NCBI RefSeq assembly: GCF_000313135.1
Contig: NW_004457712.1
Span: 522,818-586,817, forward strand
Direction: 5' to 3'
Length of the DNA stretch: 64,000 nucleotides
Source: Acanthamoeba castellanii str. Neff
Taxonomy: Eukaryota > Discosea > Longamoebia > Acanthamoebidae
The notes under the pieces are model-generated. The model was given only the letters and a program-made list of their open reading frames with translations, searched no databases and was not told the origin of the DNA. The number at the start of each line of letters is the position of its first letter. Within the stretch, counting starts at the first letter, position 1. This document shows, piece after piece, positions 20,101 through 31,800 of this stretch. The translations under genes and the position numbers were made by a program.

Positions 20101-20761
20101 GCCGCCGCTGCCGGGCGGCCTCGCGGTCGGCTTGGGCCTGTGGTTGGGTCCCCGGGGTCTGTTGTGTGGTTGGTGCCAAGGTGGGTGCTACCGAGTCTGT
20201 GGATGCTGCGGTCGGCACAACGCCAGAAGATGAAGAGGGAGATGAAAAGGGGGAGGTCTCCTCTACTTCGGCGGCCGGTTCGAGTTTGACTCCTGTCAGC
20301 GCCTCTTCCCCATCGCAGTCCCTATCGGACCTAAACGAGCCCTCGCGGCTGTTCCCATTGCTCCCGCCGCCCCCTTCTCCTACTCGCCCACTACTCGGTG
20401 CCGATAATAAAGTGGAGGAAGCGAGTGGTCGCGCTGTGGTAGCAGATGAAGAGGATGAAACTGTGGAAGATGAAGAGGAGGTGGCTGGTGGGGACTGCCA
20501 ATCTGTGCCAAGCTCGGGAAAGAGCGAAGTCCAAGAAAAGGAAGGCTGGAGCTTCGGTGCTTCGTCCACGAGTAGTGCAGGCGGGGAGGGGGTCGTGGCG
20601 GAAGATGGAAGGGATGCGGCGTTCTTGGCACGACCGATTACCACGGTGCCCCTGCGTCCGGTTTGGTGGTAGGAGGTGGAGAGCGAAAGCGAGCTGAGGT
20701 CGAACCCGCCGCGCTGCAGGTGCTCCTCCAGCGCCTGCATGCTTTCCTCCTCTCTGTCCAT
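17113..20761 (-). CDS. RapGAP-domain GTPase-activating protein
   Basis: Rap GTPase-activating proteins switch off Rap-type small GTPases. The catalytic domain is at the C-terminus (about 18230-17240): KFGILYAKEGQ, then FEHFLSMIGDKIALEGW with YRAGLD, GTHSVYTTWEDYEVMFHVST, and LERKRHLGNDIVVLIFSDG. The asparagine in GND corresponds to the catalytic Asn thumb of Rap1GAP. The N-terminal part (20761-20150) is Ser/Thr/Ala-rich and probably disordered. The middle (20100-18400) has no domain I recognise, though QVKVRGAVVCCLAD and KHRL-like segments may form a folded region. The stop is at 17113 (ending DFPPPVSGS). I chose the ATG at 20761; an in-frame open stretch and a possible acceptor just upstream mean a further 5' exon cannot be excluded. 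It is divergent from RagA by about 200 bases. Confidence 0.85.
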
Positions 20762-20962
20762 GTTGATCTTCAACGGCGTTGTGCCTCTACTTCGTGTTCG
20801 CCTGCGGATGAAGAAGATAAGTCATAGAATGCTTGGAATGCGCGGTGTTCGCCAATTTTCTTATCTATTTCTTCTCATTCCTTTTCCCCTTTGTCTGTGT
20901 AGCCTGCTTGATCGGCGTGTTTTCGTGAGCTGGCTGCTGAATCCATCAAGTAATCTTCCAAG

Positions 20963-22416
20963 ATGATGAAAAAGAAGGTACTGCCCCTTTGTGGTGCGCC
21001 TGCATGATCTTGCGTTGTCTGGTTCTCGGATGCATGCCAGATTCGCGTGAATTGAAAAATTAATTTCTTCATTTATGCGGCAAAGGTTTTGTTGATGGGC
21101 AAGAGTGGGTCGGGTAAGACCTCCATGCGGTCTATCATCTTCGCCAACTACATCGCCCGCGACACAACGCGACTAGCGGCCACCAGTACGCCCTCAACAA
21201 CCAAATTTGTCTTTTACTTACTTCATTCTTGATCATCACTCACCTCATTGTGATTTGTTGCCTCACCCGATCTCCACGAACACAGTTGATGTTGAGCACT
21301 CGCACGTCCGGTTCCTCGGCAATCTGGCCCTCAATCTTTGGGATTGCGGCGGTCAGGAGGCATTCATGGAAAACTACTTTTCCAACCAAAGGGATCACAT
21401 CTTCCGCAACGTTGAGGTTCTCATCTACGTGTTCGACGTCGAGAGCAGCTGCGCTGAGGTACTGCCAGACGGCTCATCTGCCAACGTCGTGAACTGTTCA
21501 TCTCACATCTCTCGCCTTGTTTTTTATTGACGAGCAGAAGGACATGAAGTACTACCACTCCTGCCTCGACGCCATCCAACAGAACTCGCCCACTGCCAAG
21601 ATCTTTTGTCTTATGCACAAGATGGATCTCGTGCCCGAAGATCAACGAGAAAAGGTGACGTCCTCCTTCCTCTTCCCCAGGTGTTCTCGCTCCTAACCTT
21701 CTTCCTTCTCGCATGCATCTCTCCGCAATCACAGACATTCGCACAGAAGGAGAGCGAGCTCAAGCAGGCATCTCTGCCGATGAATATCACGCTCTTCCCC
21801 ACGTCGATCTGGGACGAGACCCTCTACAAGGCCTGGTCCTCGATTGTGTACGCGCTCATCCCCAACATCGACACCATCGAGAGGCGACTCCAGAAGTTCT
21901 GCTCCATCTGCGAGGCTGATGAAGTGGTGCTGTTCGAGCGCGCGACCTTCCTCGTCATCTCGCACGCCTCCTCGCGAAAGCACAAGGACGTCCACCGATT
22001 CGAAAAGATCAGTAACATCATCAAGCAGTTCAAGCTCAGCTGCAGGTTCGCTCGCTCCTTCTACTTCACTTTTTCCGTGTACATGACTGACGCTGATCTC
22101 GCAATGCAGTAAGTTTGGTTCTTACTTCTCTGACATGGAGGCGCGGAACTCTCACTTTGCCGCCTTCATCGACCTCTTCACGGAGAACACCTACATGATG
22201 GTCATCATGTCCGATCCCACCATTCGTACCTCTACCCCGTCCACCTCTCCATTCACCGCCATCTCACCTTCTACACCACTCACATCACGTGTGTGATCGT
22301 GCCGCGCGTTTCCTGAACCAGAATCAACAGCAACCCTCCTCAACATCAAGAACGCGAGCAAGCACTTCGAGAAGTACCTGCAGCACAACGATGGCACGCC
22401 AACCAGGAGCTTCTGA
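20963..22416 (+). CDS. RRAGA: RagA/Gtr1-type GTPase (amino-acid signalling to TORC1)
   Basis: Rag GTPases form A/B-C/D heterodimers on lysosomes and recruit TORC1 when amino acids are plentiful. Exon 1 is only 15 bases (20963-20977, MMKKK). Exon 2 begins at 21086 with the P-loop [14 protein letters not shown]. Other hallmarks follow: [19 protein letters not shown] spliced at about 21287, [19 protein letters not shown] (G3), [10 protein letters not shown] (G4 region), [17 protein letters not shown], and the roadblock-like C-terminal domain with [15 protein letters not shown] and [19 protein letters not shown]. The stop TGA is at 22414-22416. The sequence follows human RagA closely throughout, so the A/B rather than C/D class is clear. 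A partner RagC is not in the window. Confidence 0.95.
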
Positions 22417-22699
22417 TCCAGGAGAGAAACCCACAGCCCCACATCACGCTTCAATAACACCACCAACCACAACTACCGCACTTATGGAAACAGATTGTTT
22501 GGACAATTGCATCGTACCAGCCCGTGCACACGTATTTATAAAGACCCTTCTGGCTTATTCTCCTTGCTTGCCGTTGGTTTATTTATTTATTTATTTATAT
22601 TATTTGTTGCCAAAAGGAAAATCAACAAAAACAATTTTATTTCATTTTTCAAACGTTCACCAAACGCGCAGCTTGGCGCAAGAGCCACAAGGAGCAGCA
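22417..22699. other. Intergenic spacer, RagA to crystallin-like gene
   Basis: These 283 bases hold the RagA 3' flank and the promoter of the next gene. A TTTA repeat run at about 22579-22600 and an A/T-rich stretch to 22660 stand out. No gene is seen. Confidence 0.5.
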
Positions 22700-24009
22700 A
22701 TGGAGCAGCCTCACCACGTTACGGATCTGGTTGGTGTCGCGCCGGATTCAGATCCAGAGAACCAGGACGATGGACATGAACACGGAGGATGGATGGCCTT
22801 CGGGCACAGCGGCGGTGGGGAAGAACACGTAGTGGAGGGACACAGCCAGGGCCAGCTGGGCGATGCAGAAATCGATCACGGAAATTTAGATGCGACCACC
22901 CCCGCCTTCGTGTTCTCGCACGATCCCAATCACGACGATGCGCTCATGACAAATGACGATGATTCCGCGCACGAGGCGAAGCGGGCCGACATGACCAAGA
23001 CCTTTTTCCAGGCCTTCTTCGACTACCCGACCATCAACGCGCAGGATTACCAAGTGCTCGTGGACGAGATCGATTTTCTCTACGACAACGTGGTGCCTCG
23101 ACGATTCAGGCAGCGCAAGCAGGAGCGGGCCAAATACCGCCTGAACGAGCTGCGCGAGGCTCTTCAGCGGAGCAGCGATGAAGCGGCCGGCATCTTGCCG
23201 CCGCCTCCCCCGCCGGTGCCCGCTGACCACCACGGAGGCGTCCACGAAGCGCCGCCAGCGCCCCTCCCCGAGAAGTCGCGCAAGAGGCGCAAGATCGAGT
23301 TCGACAAGAAGGCCTGGACCAGGCGGGAGCGAACGAGAAGCTACTGGCTGGGTATGCGCGGACCCTTCTTCGCCGCCCACTCCGACGCGTTCCAGAAGCT
23401 GGAGAAGCTGGTCGGCCATTCGTTCCCGCACCTCAACGACCAGTCGTTCCGTGCCGCCTGGGAGCGCGAAGTGGCCCGACGGCAGCATGCGGCGACCTTG
23501 CTCCTCTCCACGCCCAAGGCCAGCACCAGTAACAAGTCGACGGTGAGCGGCGGCGGAGCGGCGCTGATCGGTTCATCACCTTCTTCGTCGTCTTCGGCTT
23601 TGCTCAAGCCAGCTGCGTCCTTCCCTGTCTACGACATGTGGCGCGACGCCGACCAGCCCTCCAACCCCAACGCCCCCCACCACTTTGTCCACTTCGTGTT
23701 CGACGTGCCGGGCGTCGTGGAGGAGCCCAAGTTCACCTTCAGCAAGGCCACCCGCAAGTGGCAGCTCGAGGGTACCCCTTCTTGCCGTGCCGCGCCGCTT
23801 CGTTTGTCACTGTCATTGACATTGTCGGTGTGGTGTGTGGTGTAGGAACGCGATCAAGTCCGGGAGTGCACTACCTGACGCAGCTGCGAGCCGCCGGGCA
23901 GTTCGTGGTCCGCGGCACGCTTCCTGCGAGCGTCGACGTTAACGCCGTTCCCAAATCCTCCTTCGGCAACGGTGTCCTCCACATCACCATCGCCGACCAT
24001 GTCGAATAA
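22700..24009 (+). CDS. Protein with C-terminal alpha-crystallin/HSP20-like domain
   Basis: Two exons (22700-23771 and 23846-24009) encode about 411 residues. The start ATG at 22700 (MEQPHHVTDLVGVAPDSD) opens an acidic, His-rich region. A basic stretch, KSRKRRKIEF near residue 195, looks like a nuclear localisation signal. The last 100 residues resemble a small heat-shock protein core: VHFVFDVPGVVEEPKFTF, a spliced WQLEGTR, GQFVVRGTLPASVDVNAV and the end motif NGVLHITIAD. Small heat-shock proteins are usually 150-250 residues, so the long N-terminal extension is unusual. A chaperone role, or use of the fold as a protein-interaction (CS/p23-like) module, are both possible. No other domain is recognised. 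Confidence 0.7.
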
Positions 24010-24166
24010 GGCGGTGGAGGTGCATCCACCGAATACATTCTTCAATTTGAAGACGTACTCCCGGCCGTACACGGCCCTTCAGTCTGGAAGTTGACGCGTA
24101 CATGAAGTAGTTGCGAAGGAAGTAGTAGCGTCCTGCTTTTGTCCAGTGGGCTGCGCACACTAACAG

Positions 24167-24806
24167 ATGACGCGATGCCAGCTCAGCTTTGCCGTTGTTT
24201 TATTTTTGTGCTTTTTTATCAACTTTCTGCTGAAGATGGGCTGGCTGTCTCACATCTACGAGGCCGAGTACATTTTTCCTGACGACGCACAAGCGGTACT
24301 GTATCCTCCTGCTTCCCTCACTTGCCGCTAATAGCGCGGTTGGGGGGGGGGGAGTGAAGGATGCCATACGGGCTGCCATAGTGGAGGCACTCGAGAGCAC
24401 ACCACGCTATGCACACATCACGGCCGAGGCGGAGCTGCAACACCTCTTCCAACGGCACGGCGACCAGCACTCAGTCAGGCACGCCTACCACGATCACGAG
24501 GTCGCAAACGCCGAGCTCACCGTCTACGTAAGTATTGCGTGTCGCATCCTTCTCTCCTGTGCTGGCTCAGGCCTGAGACGGTTGGTGATGTGGCTGCAGG
24601 GCACGCACTCGACCAAGGTGTTCAAGTTCGTGGACGATCTGGCGTTCACGTTCGCCACTGTGGACGGCAAGACGGTGGTGCACACGCTCAGCATCTCGCG
24701 AATAGGGCAGGGCGACATGTTTCAGAACCGAAAGAACATCAGCATCATCATGGACACTGTCAACGCCAGGATGCCCTACGAACGCGTGGTCGTCTTGCAG
24801 AAGTGA
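24167..24806 (+). CDS. DUF1499-like membrane-anchored protein
   Basis: Three exons (24167-24296, 24359-24530 and about 24601-24806) encode roughly 168 residues. The start ATG at 24167 gives MTRCQLSFAVVLFLCFFINF, a signal anchor or signal peptide. The C-terminal half, with VFKFVDDLAFTFATVDGK, ISRIGQGDMFQNRKNISIIM and a final VVLQK, resembles DUF1499 proteins, where a hydrophobic strand pair is followed by SRVGxxDxGxNxxRI. The biochemical function of that family is not known to me. The gene lies 70 bases upstream of the SKP1-like gene on the same strand, so the two may share little intergenic regulation. Confidence 0.6.
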
Positions 24807-24875
24807 AGCGAACGGAACAAGGGCACTTATTTAGTTGTATTTTTTTGCTATAAATTAATTGAAATAACAAGAAGG

Positions 24876-25486
24876 ATGTCGGTGCAGCTTGAGAGTTCAG
24901 ATGGAGAGGTGGTCACGGTGCCCGCTGAGGTGGCTAAGATGTCAGTTACGATAGCGCACATGCTGGAGGATGTGGACGTGATTTCCGACGATCCAGACGA
25001 CCTGGGCAGCCCCATCCCCCTGCCCAACATCAACAGCGCCACCCTCGCCAAGGTGCTCGAGTACTGCTCGTGGCACCACGCCAACCCCAACCCTTCGGGC
25101 GATCAAAAGGGCGCAGATGGTGTGCTGGAGTGGGACCGCAAGTTCTGTGAGGTGGAGCAGGTCGTCTTGTACCGTCTCATCTTAGCTGCGGTACTTTCCC
25201 ACTTTCGCCATCCACGAGGACCTCGTTTACTCAATCTCATGTTCGTGCAGAACTATCTGGACATCAAGCCGCTTCTTGAGCTTGCATGTATGTACGCCCC
25301 TTCCGCCTCCTTTGGCTCACGGTGCTAACGGTTGTTGTGGGCACACCAGGCCGAACTGTGGGGCTCATGATCCGCGCATGCACGACAGCAGAAGAGATTC
25401 GACAAAAATTTGGCATCAAGGCAGATCTCACACCAGAAGAAGAAGAGGAGATCAAGAAGGAATATGCCTTCCTCAACGATTTGTAA
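24876..25486 (+). CDS. SKP1: SKP1-like SCF ubiquitin ligase adaptor
   Basis: SKP1 links F-box proteins to cullin-1 in SCF ubiquitin ligases. Three exons: 24876-25190, 25251-25287 and 25350-25486, 162 residues. The N-terminal BTB/POZ-like fold is clear (LESSDGEVVTVPAEVAKMS, IPLPNINSATLAKVLEYCSW). The F-box-binding helices follow: ILAANYLDIKPLLELACRTV and EEIRQKFGIKADLTPEEEEE. The proline in LTPEEE matches the residue hydroxylated by an oxygen-sensing prolyl hydroxylase in Dictyostelium Skp1 (family knowledge). The last residues (EYAFLNDL) replace the usual ENxWCE(E/D)K tail, which contributes to F-box binding, so this may be a specialised paralogue. Confidence 0.9.
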
Positions 25487-25858
25487 AGGCCCCCCAAAGG
25501 TCTCATCTGTACACACCGCCAACAACACTGGCATTCATTCATGCGAAACGATTCCCCTAAATCGTTTTTATCTTTATTTTCCTTGCTTGCTCGGGTGCTG
25601 TTGCGCGAATTTCGCTGCAGCGAAAATTGCTCAACGTGCTGGTGGGCTGGTCTTTTTCTCCCCTGTACATCATCATTATTTTGTCTTGCTGGGGCTAAGT
25701 CGCTTGGGTTAGATTGTCTTCCTCAAGCGCCAAGGAGGTAGAGCTCTTGCCCCCCTTCCCCGAGTTCTCAATTCGCATGGAGACGGCCTTGTGATGGATT
25801 TTTAATGGTATGGACATCTTTGAATTGACCACAGCCTCCCTTCAGGCCTCGCAGCAAG
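25487..25858. other. Intergenic spacer, SKP1-like to USP9X-like
   Basis: These 372 bases separate two genes on the same strand. There is a palindrome-like GAATTTCGCTGCAGCGAAAATTG segment near 25606-25628 (inverted TTTCGCTGCAGCGAAA core, 16 bases) and an otherwise featureless sequence. No ORF here looks coding. Confidence 0.5.
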
Positions 25859-28800
25859 ATGAGTGAACAGCAAGAGCAGCAACTTGAGGGTGGGACTACC
25901 GCACCAGTGCCCACCGACCTCTCCAACGAGGAGGCGCCCAAGGAGGTGGTGGAAACGTCAGTACAGCAAACGATGCAAATCGATCCTGCGCTTATCGTCG
26001 ACGATGTAAATTACGAGAAGCGTTACGATGAGATGCAGAAGGAGCTGGAGCGAGGTACTTCACGCACACGCCACCTTATTACGCCCGCAGCTGCCACTCA
26101 CGCAACCTGTACTTCAGAGTCTTTTGACCCAACGCAACATCTCGCCCGCCTGGAGGGCGTTATGGCAAGCCTGCTAAGCGGCAACTGTGCACTCAGCCGC
26201 GAGCACCAGACCTTCTTCCTGCATAAGGGCCTTCCCACAGTCGTGAGGGTTCTCACCAGGCGCAGGTTAGCTGCTCTCTCTTTTTATTTTAAAAGTTTAA
26301 ATTCAATCACACATTTTTTCATTCACTGCAATCAATTGGAGTAAGAAGATTGACCAGTTCCAACTTGTTAACCATACAGGTTCAAGGACAACGACGACCA
26401 GTTCCTGCGCACGAACGAGTTCTTCACGCGCGTGCTGGACCTCATCATTGCCACGATGCCCGCAGACAACCTCGAACTGCTGGAAACGCTGAACCGTATC
26501 TTCGATGACAACCGCGCCTACTACTACCATCCCTACGAGAAAGAGGTAAGCAGCCTCCTTCCTCCCGTACGCGCTGCTCTCGGTTTCGACCGAAACGCTA
26601 ACGCTCGATTTTGCCATCGCTAGGATCTGCTGTACGCCAGGCTCCAATCCCATAACGACGAGAATAAGGCCGAGAAGCCGCTGGAGAACTTCGCCGTACC
26701 GTCGGTATACGTCGCAAGCACTGGAAGGCTGCACTAAGTGTCCAGGACTGACGCGTTATGACGCCTATCCACCCCATTGCAGAAAACGATGCGCGCGTCC
26801 AGGTTCTTGGTGTACAACGTCAACTACTTCGCCAACAAGGGCGGTCTCAAGGCCATGGTGACACGAGTGAACAACACTGAGCCGCACCTCTCCGTCCCGC
26901 TCATCAAGCTGCACATCATGGCGTGGAACAAGGCAGAACCACCTTCGCCCCTTTCTCCTCTCACTTTGGATGTCCAAAGCTAATGTGATCCCGCTCGACA
27001 TCACAGATGCGGGAGTTCCTCATCCCGAGCCTGCAGAAGGCGTTCCTGCCACAGCTGGAGGTGATCTTCACGATCATGCTGGGGCTGGGCGATGAGGAGC
27101 TACGTACCGTCAAGAAGGAGGACGTCGAGGAGATCGTGCGGCACTTCGAGGCCATCCTCAAGGAGTACGCCTACACCGAGACCTGGGAGAAGTCGGAGAG
27201 GTTCTGCCTGGCATTTGCCCTCAAGTGCTTCCGCTCGACCAACCTCGAAAAGCGGTACGTACCGTTAGTCCATACATGACCGACCCGAAGCTGACACACG
27301 CGTTTGCAACGGCCTACGCCTTCCCAGACTGCACGGCCTGTCCTACATCGAGGAGGCCATTTCGATGACGCAGAGAAGGAAGTACCAGCAATGGGACGAC
27401 GGGATGTCCTACACCGGCTACACCAACCCTACGTACAGAGCGCCTCAGGTGGCCAGGTATGCCGCACAAAACAACATTTGCAGGGCTTGGCACTAGTACT
27501 GACCTGAGCAACTACTCACGGTGACCTGCGCGCACTCAAGGTGGATGGACAGCAAGTACCTGCTGGCGTGGATCCAGGAGAACCAAATCATCGAGCGCCT
27601 CTTCCAGTCCAAGCTGTCGGACATGCACCCGGAGCTCATCAAGCGGTCCAAGAATCTGCTCAAGTTCATGGCGAGCGAGAAATTCCTGAATCAGGTATGA
27701 TTATGCTCCGCCGCGTTCGCCCATGCAACAAATAGGTCCTCACAACAGGCCTTTCCCAATCACAGGGGCACCTGGATATGATGTGGAAGGCCACCGCCAC
27801 ACAGCACGCCGAGCCGGCGGTCTACGAAGTGCTGGGCGCCATTTCGAGCAATCTCTCGCCCGAGCACCAGAACTACCTGCTCCAACTGATCCACTCGATC
27901 CCGTTTGCCGAGTATTCCCCGCGCACGATCAACCTCATTGCACAGTTCCAAAATACCTACAGCTCTTACCCCTCATCCACCGAAATCAAGGTACGCGCCC
28001 CAGGCAAGGCTCCCACCACTAGTGGTGTGGGCATTGGTCTCACACCTGGCATTGCCATTGTCGTGATCGCCAGCTGCGCACCATGAATCTCCTGTGGCAA
28101 ATTGTGCAAGACGATTCCAAGGTGGAGCAGTCGATCGCGGACGCGGCCTTGAGCCAACTCTGCAAGGTCGTCTCTGCGTACAACCTGCGAATCCACCGCA
28201 ACATGCTCATCCAGATCTTCTGCGATCACATTCGCAACCGAGTGTCAGTGCACCAGTCCATCGTGCTTCTTCAGAAAGTGCTCCGTACGCAGTCCTTCTC
28301 CTTTCGTGTCTGCGCATTCTTCTTTCACATGGCGCTCATCGATCGTGGTTTTTCCTTTGCAGAGGAGCACTATCACGACGACAAAGAGATGAGGACCATA
28401 AAGGGCACCGATAACTCGCGCCAGAAGGTGGTCAATGAGCTGAAGTCCGAGGTGGGCCTGGTGGACCTGCTCTTCCGCGAACTGGCCCTCTACAAGCAGG
28501 CCTGCGTTCGTCGGAGAGCCGAGATCCTGTCCACCGCCGCCGAAACTGGTAAAGTTTCCGTGACAGTTCTCATCGATGACACAATGGCAACAACCGGGCT
28601 AACTTAACGTCTTCTTCTTTAACAGGCGACGAGCGTCTGGCCGACGTCGATTGGAACACCGCGGTGCTGGAGGGACGCTACCCGCACCTGAAGCAGGTGT
28701 CGACACGTCTCGACTTCATCCGCTTCGTGTTCGACTATTCGATCGCTCGCCTGACCAAGGACAGGGCCGACATCATGTGGGAGTCCCTCGTACTCAACAG

Positions 28801-31800
28801 CATGTCCCGCGAGGAAGTGGAAACCACCTTGGGCTGGTTCTACAGGTATGCATTTTACTTTGCCATCTGCACCAAGGCATCGCACTAATCAACGCTCACG
28901 AACCCACGTGCAGAATATGCTCGAGCTTCTCGAAGCAGAACTCCAACACCATCACGGGCGTGATGGTTGACAACTTCTTCGAGCACAGGCTGGGCAAGCT
29001 GGATGTGGCCTCGCTCTCGGGAATGGGATTCGACTGCTTCCGACGCTACTTCTGCTGCCTCAACTCACAGCACAGGAGCCTTAGGATGGAGGGACCCATC
29101 GACGACTTCCTGGTGCTCCAGTTCGACGGACTTCTCGGCCTTGACCAGCTGTGGAATGTGGCGCTGGGTTCGTCGGTGGAGGTGGTGTTCAAGGAATCCA
29201 TGACCCTCCTCGTGGCTCTCTACCAGAAGGTGCGCATCGGTCACCCATCGTTTCATCGATGCCTACTTGCCGTCCTCACCGTGCCATGGCTCTTCCCTGT
29301 GTGCAGGTTGATGACACCAGACAGTTCAACGCTGTGCGCAAGTCGTTCGTGGACCGATGCATGGAGCGCCTGCAGCTGGCCCACCAGCAAATCACCCTGG
29401 GTGAGAACGTGCCCAACGCCCAGAACCAAATCGACAGGCTCATCTTCATGCTGAAGGTGCGTGCTCTTATCCCTCCTCTCCACCACCCTTGCTTCTTGCC
29501 ACTGGTGTATTGATGGGTGGTGTCATTTCGCTTTTCATAGAACTTCCTCCAAGAAAGCAAGTTGAGAGACGAAAAGAAGAAAAAGGAAGGCGGGGCTGCC
29601 CCGGCTGCGGTGGGACCCATGCCCAAGCTCGAGCCCGTCGTCGCCGCGCCTCCGCCCAAAAACGTTCCCCAAGTGCGGAAGGTACTTGATCCCCCCCAAC
29701 TCTCGCTGACACAAGCGCTCTCCTGTAACTAACTCATTTCCTCCTGTGGTGCTGCTACTTGCAGGGCAAGGAGCAAGATGTGGCCTTCTTGCAGGAGATG
29801 ATTCCCGGACTCTCCACCGTCGCTGCGGTACTTGCGATGGAAAAGAACTACTACAACATGGTGCGGGAGCTCTCTTTCGAAGCTTTGTCGTGCGGTCTTG
29901 TGCTTGTGGGGTCCGTTGGGGGCTTCAGCTAATCGTGTCACCACAAACTGCAGGATCTCGCCCTGTCTGCGCTGATGGAGGACAGCACCAAGGACAAGCT
30001 CATGGCCGAGGCCGCCAAGTTCGAGACGGAGGCGGCGCAGGCCGAGGAAGTCGAGGCCCAAATGGCGGCGGCCGTCGAGGCGGTGGAGGAAATCCCTCCC
30101 AGCAAGTTCCTCTTCGACAATCAGGCCTACTTCGATCTGCTCTTTGAGCTCCTCAACCACGACAACATCGACCGCGACCGCGTGTGGGAAATCTTGATGG
30201 AGCTCCCCACCAACCCGATCATCGAACAGACGCTCAAGACCCTGCGGTCGCCCAACTGGGATGAGCTCATCAACTCGCGCTCGCTCTACAAGATGCTCTA
30301 CTGCCTCCAGATCATCGATCGTCTCATGTCCTATGGCGAGAAGGACACCGTACGACTCTTTGCGCTCTCGCTCGCTCGCTTGCTCGCTCGTCTCTGGTGT
30401 TTTGTTTCGCTCACGCTTGGGCCCACGCACGTGTAGGAGGCTCAAACGAAGGAGAAGTACGAGTGGTGCAAGCTCTTCTTCTACTGCGACGGGTTCCACC
30501 ACATTCTCAACCTGGTCCTGCACGACGACTTCCTCACGAGGAACCAGAGCAGCCGCGCCTTCAAGAGCTGCCTCCAGCTGCTGTTGAAGATCATCCACTT
30601 CTTCATCCAAGGCATGTCTTCGACCACCTAACACCACGTACCCTAGTCGTTCATGTTCGTCTTCTGACTCCTATCTTCATGATGACAGGAGGACTGGCCG
30701 ACCTTGCCATGCTGCCCGCGCCGGTGGCCCAGTCTGATGACGGCAAGGAGAAGAAGGGCAGGCAGGCCCTGTCGCTGAGCACGAACACCGGGCGCGCGCT
30801 GATCGAGACCATCGACTTCCCCAACTTCCTGGGCACCATGGTGTCGATCATCCTCGATACGTGCAAGGGCTACCCGCCCCACAACGACGACGTGCAGATC
30901 GTGGACTACGCCATGCAGCTGTTGATAAACTCCATCGTCTCCAAGCCGGCCCACCTGAAGGACTTCTACGAGTACGGCCTCGCCGCCAAGGAGCGCGAGA
31001 TCAAGGGGCGCAAGGACAAGGCTGCTGGTACCGTCACCATCACCCTTCCCGAGGGCGAGCAGGCGGCGGAAATGACGCCCATCGAGGACTTCATCGTCAA
31101 CGTCACGCTGGCCCACTACGAGCAGAAGGTCCGCAAGGCCGCGTCTGCCAACTTCAACGTCCTCTGCTCCCAGTAGTACGTCGCCTCTAATCGCCCTTAA
31201 GCCTTCTTCCTGGCCGTGGCCTGACACCTTGACCTCGTCTGTGGCGTCTGTGTGGTGCACGGGCTGCAGCCCCGACGAGTATGCAGTGGCCGAGGGATTG
31301 GTGCCTCCGCAGAGGTTCTTCCTGGATCTCCTGCTGCGCCACATCCCGCCCGAGGGCTCGATCAATTCCACGTGCGACCAGTTCTTCGACCTGCTGAGCC
31401 TGCTCATCGAGAGATACTTCAAGGAGCACCCCAACGGTGCCGAGGTGTTCTCCAAGTTTGAGGGCCTCTTCTACTCGACCATCGACCGCATCAAGAACCA
31501 CCCCGTCCAGGAGGTACATTCACAGTGCCACGGGCACGCACACAATCGTAAGATCATGCTAATCTTGCCTTAATAAACACAACAGGAGACCCGCGACGGT
31601 CCTCCCGATCAGCTGCTGATCGGCTTCTTCAACATCGTGAGGACTCTGCTTCGCGAGAATTCCGCCATCAAGAGGAAGGTCGCCGCCAAGGAAGGGTATG
31701 TGTAGCTAGCCCTGCCCGGTCTGTTATGTTGGCGAATGGTGGTGACCAATACTGCTATGGCACCTGGTGCGTACGCACATGTGCAGGTTGAACATGATCG

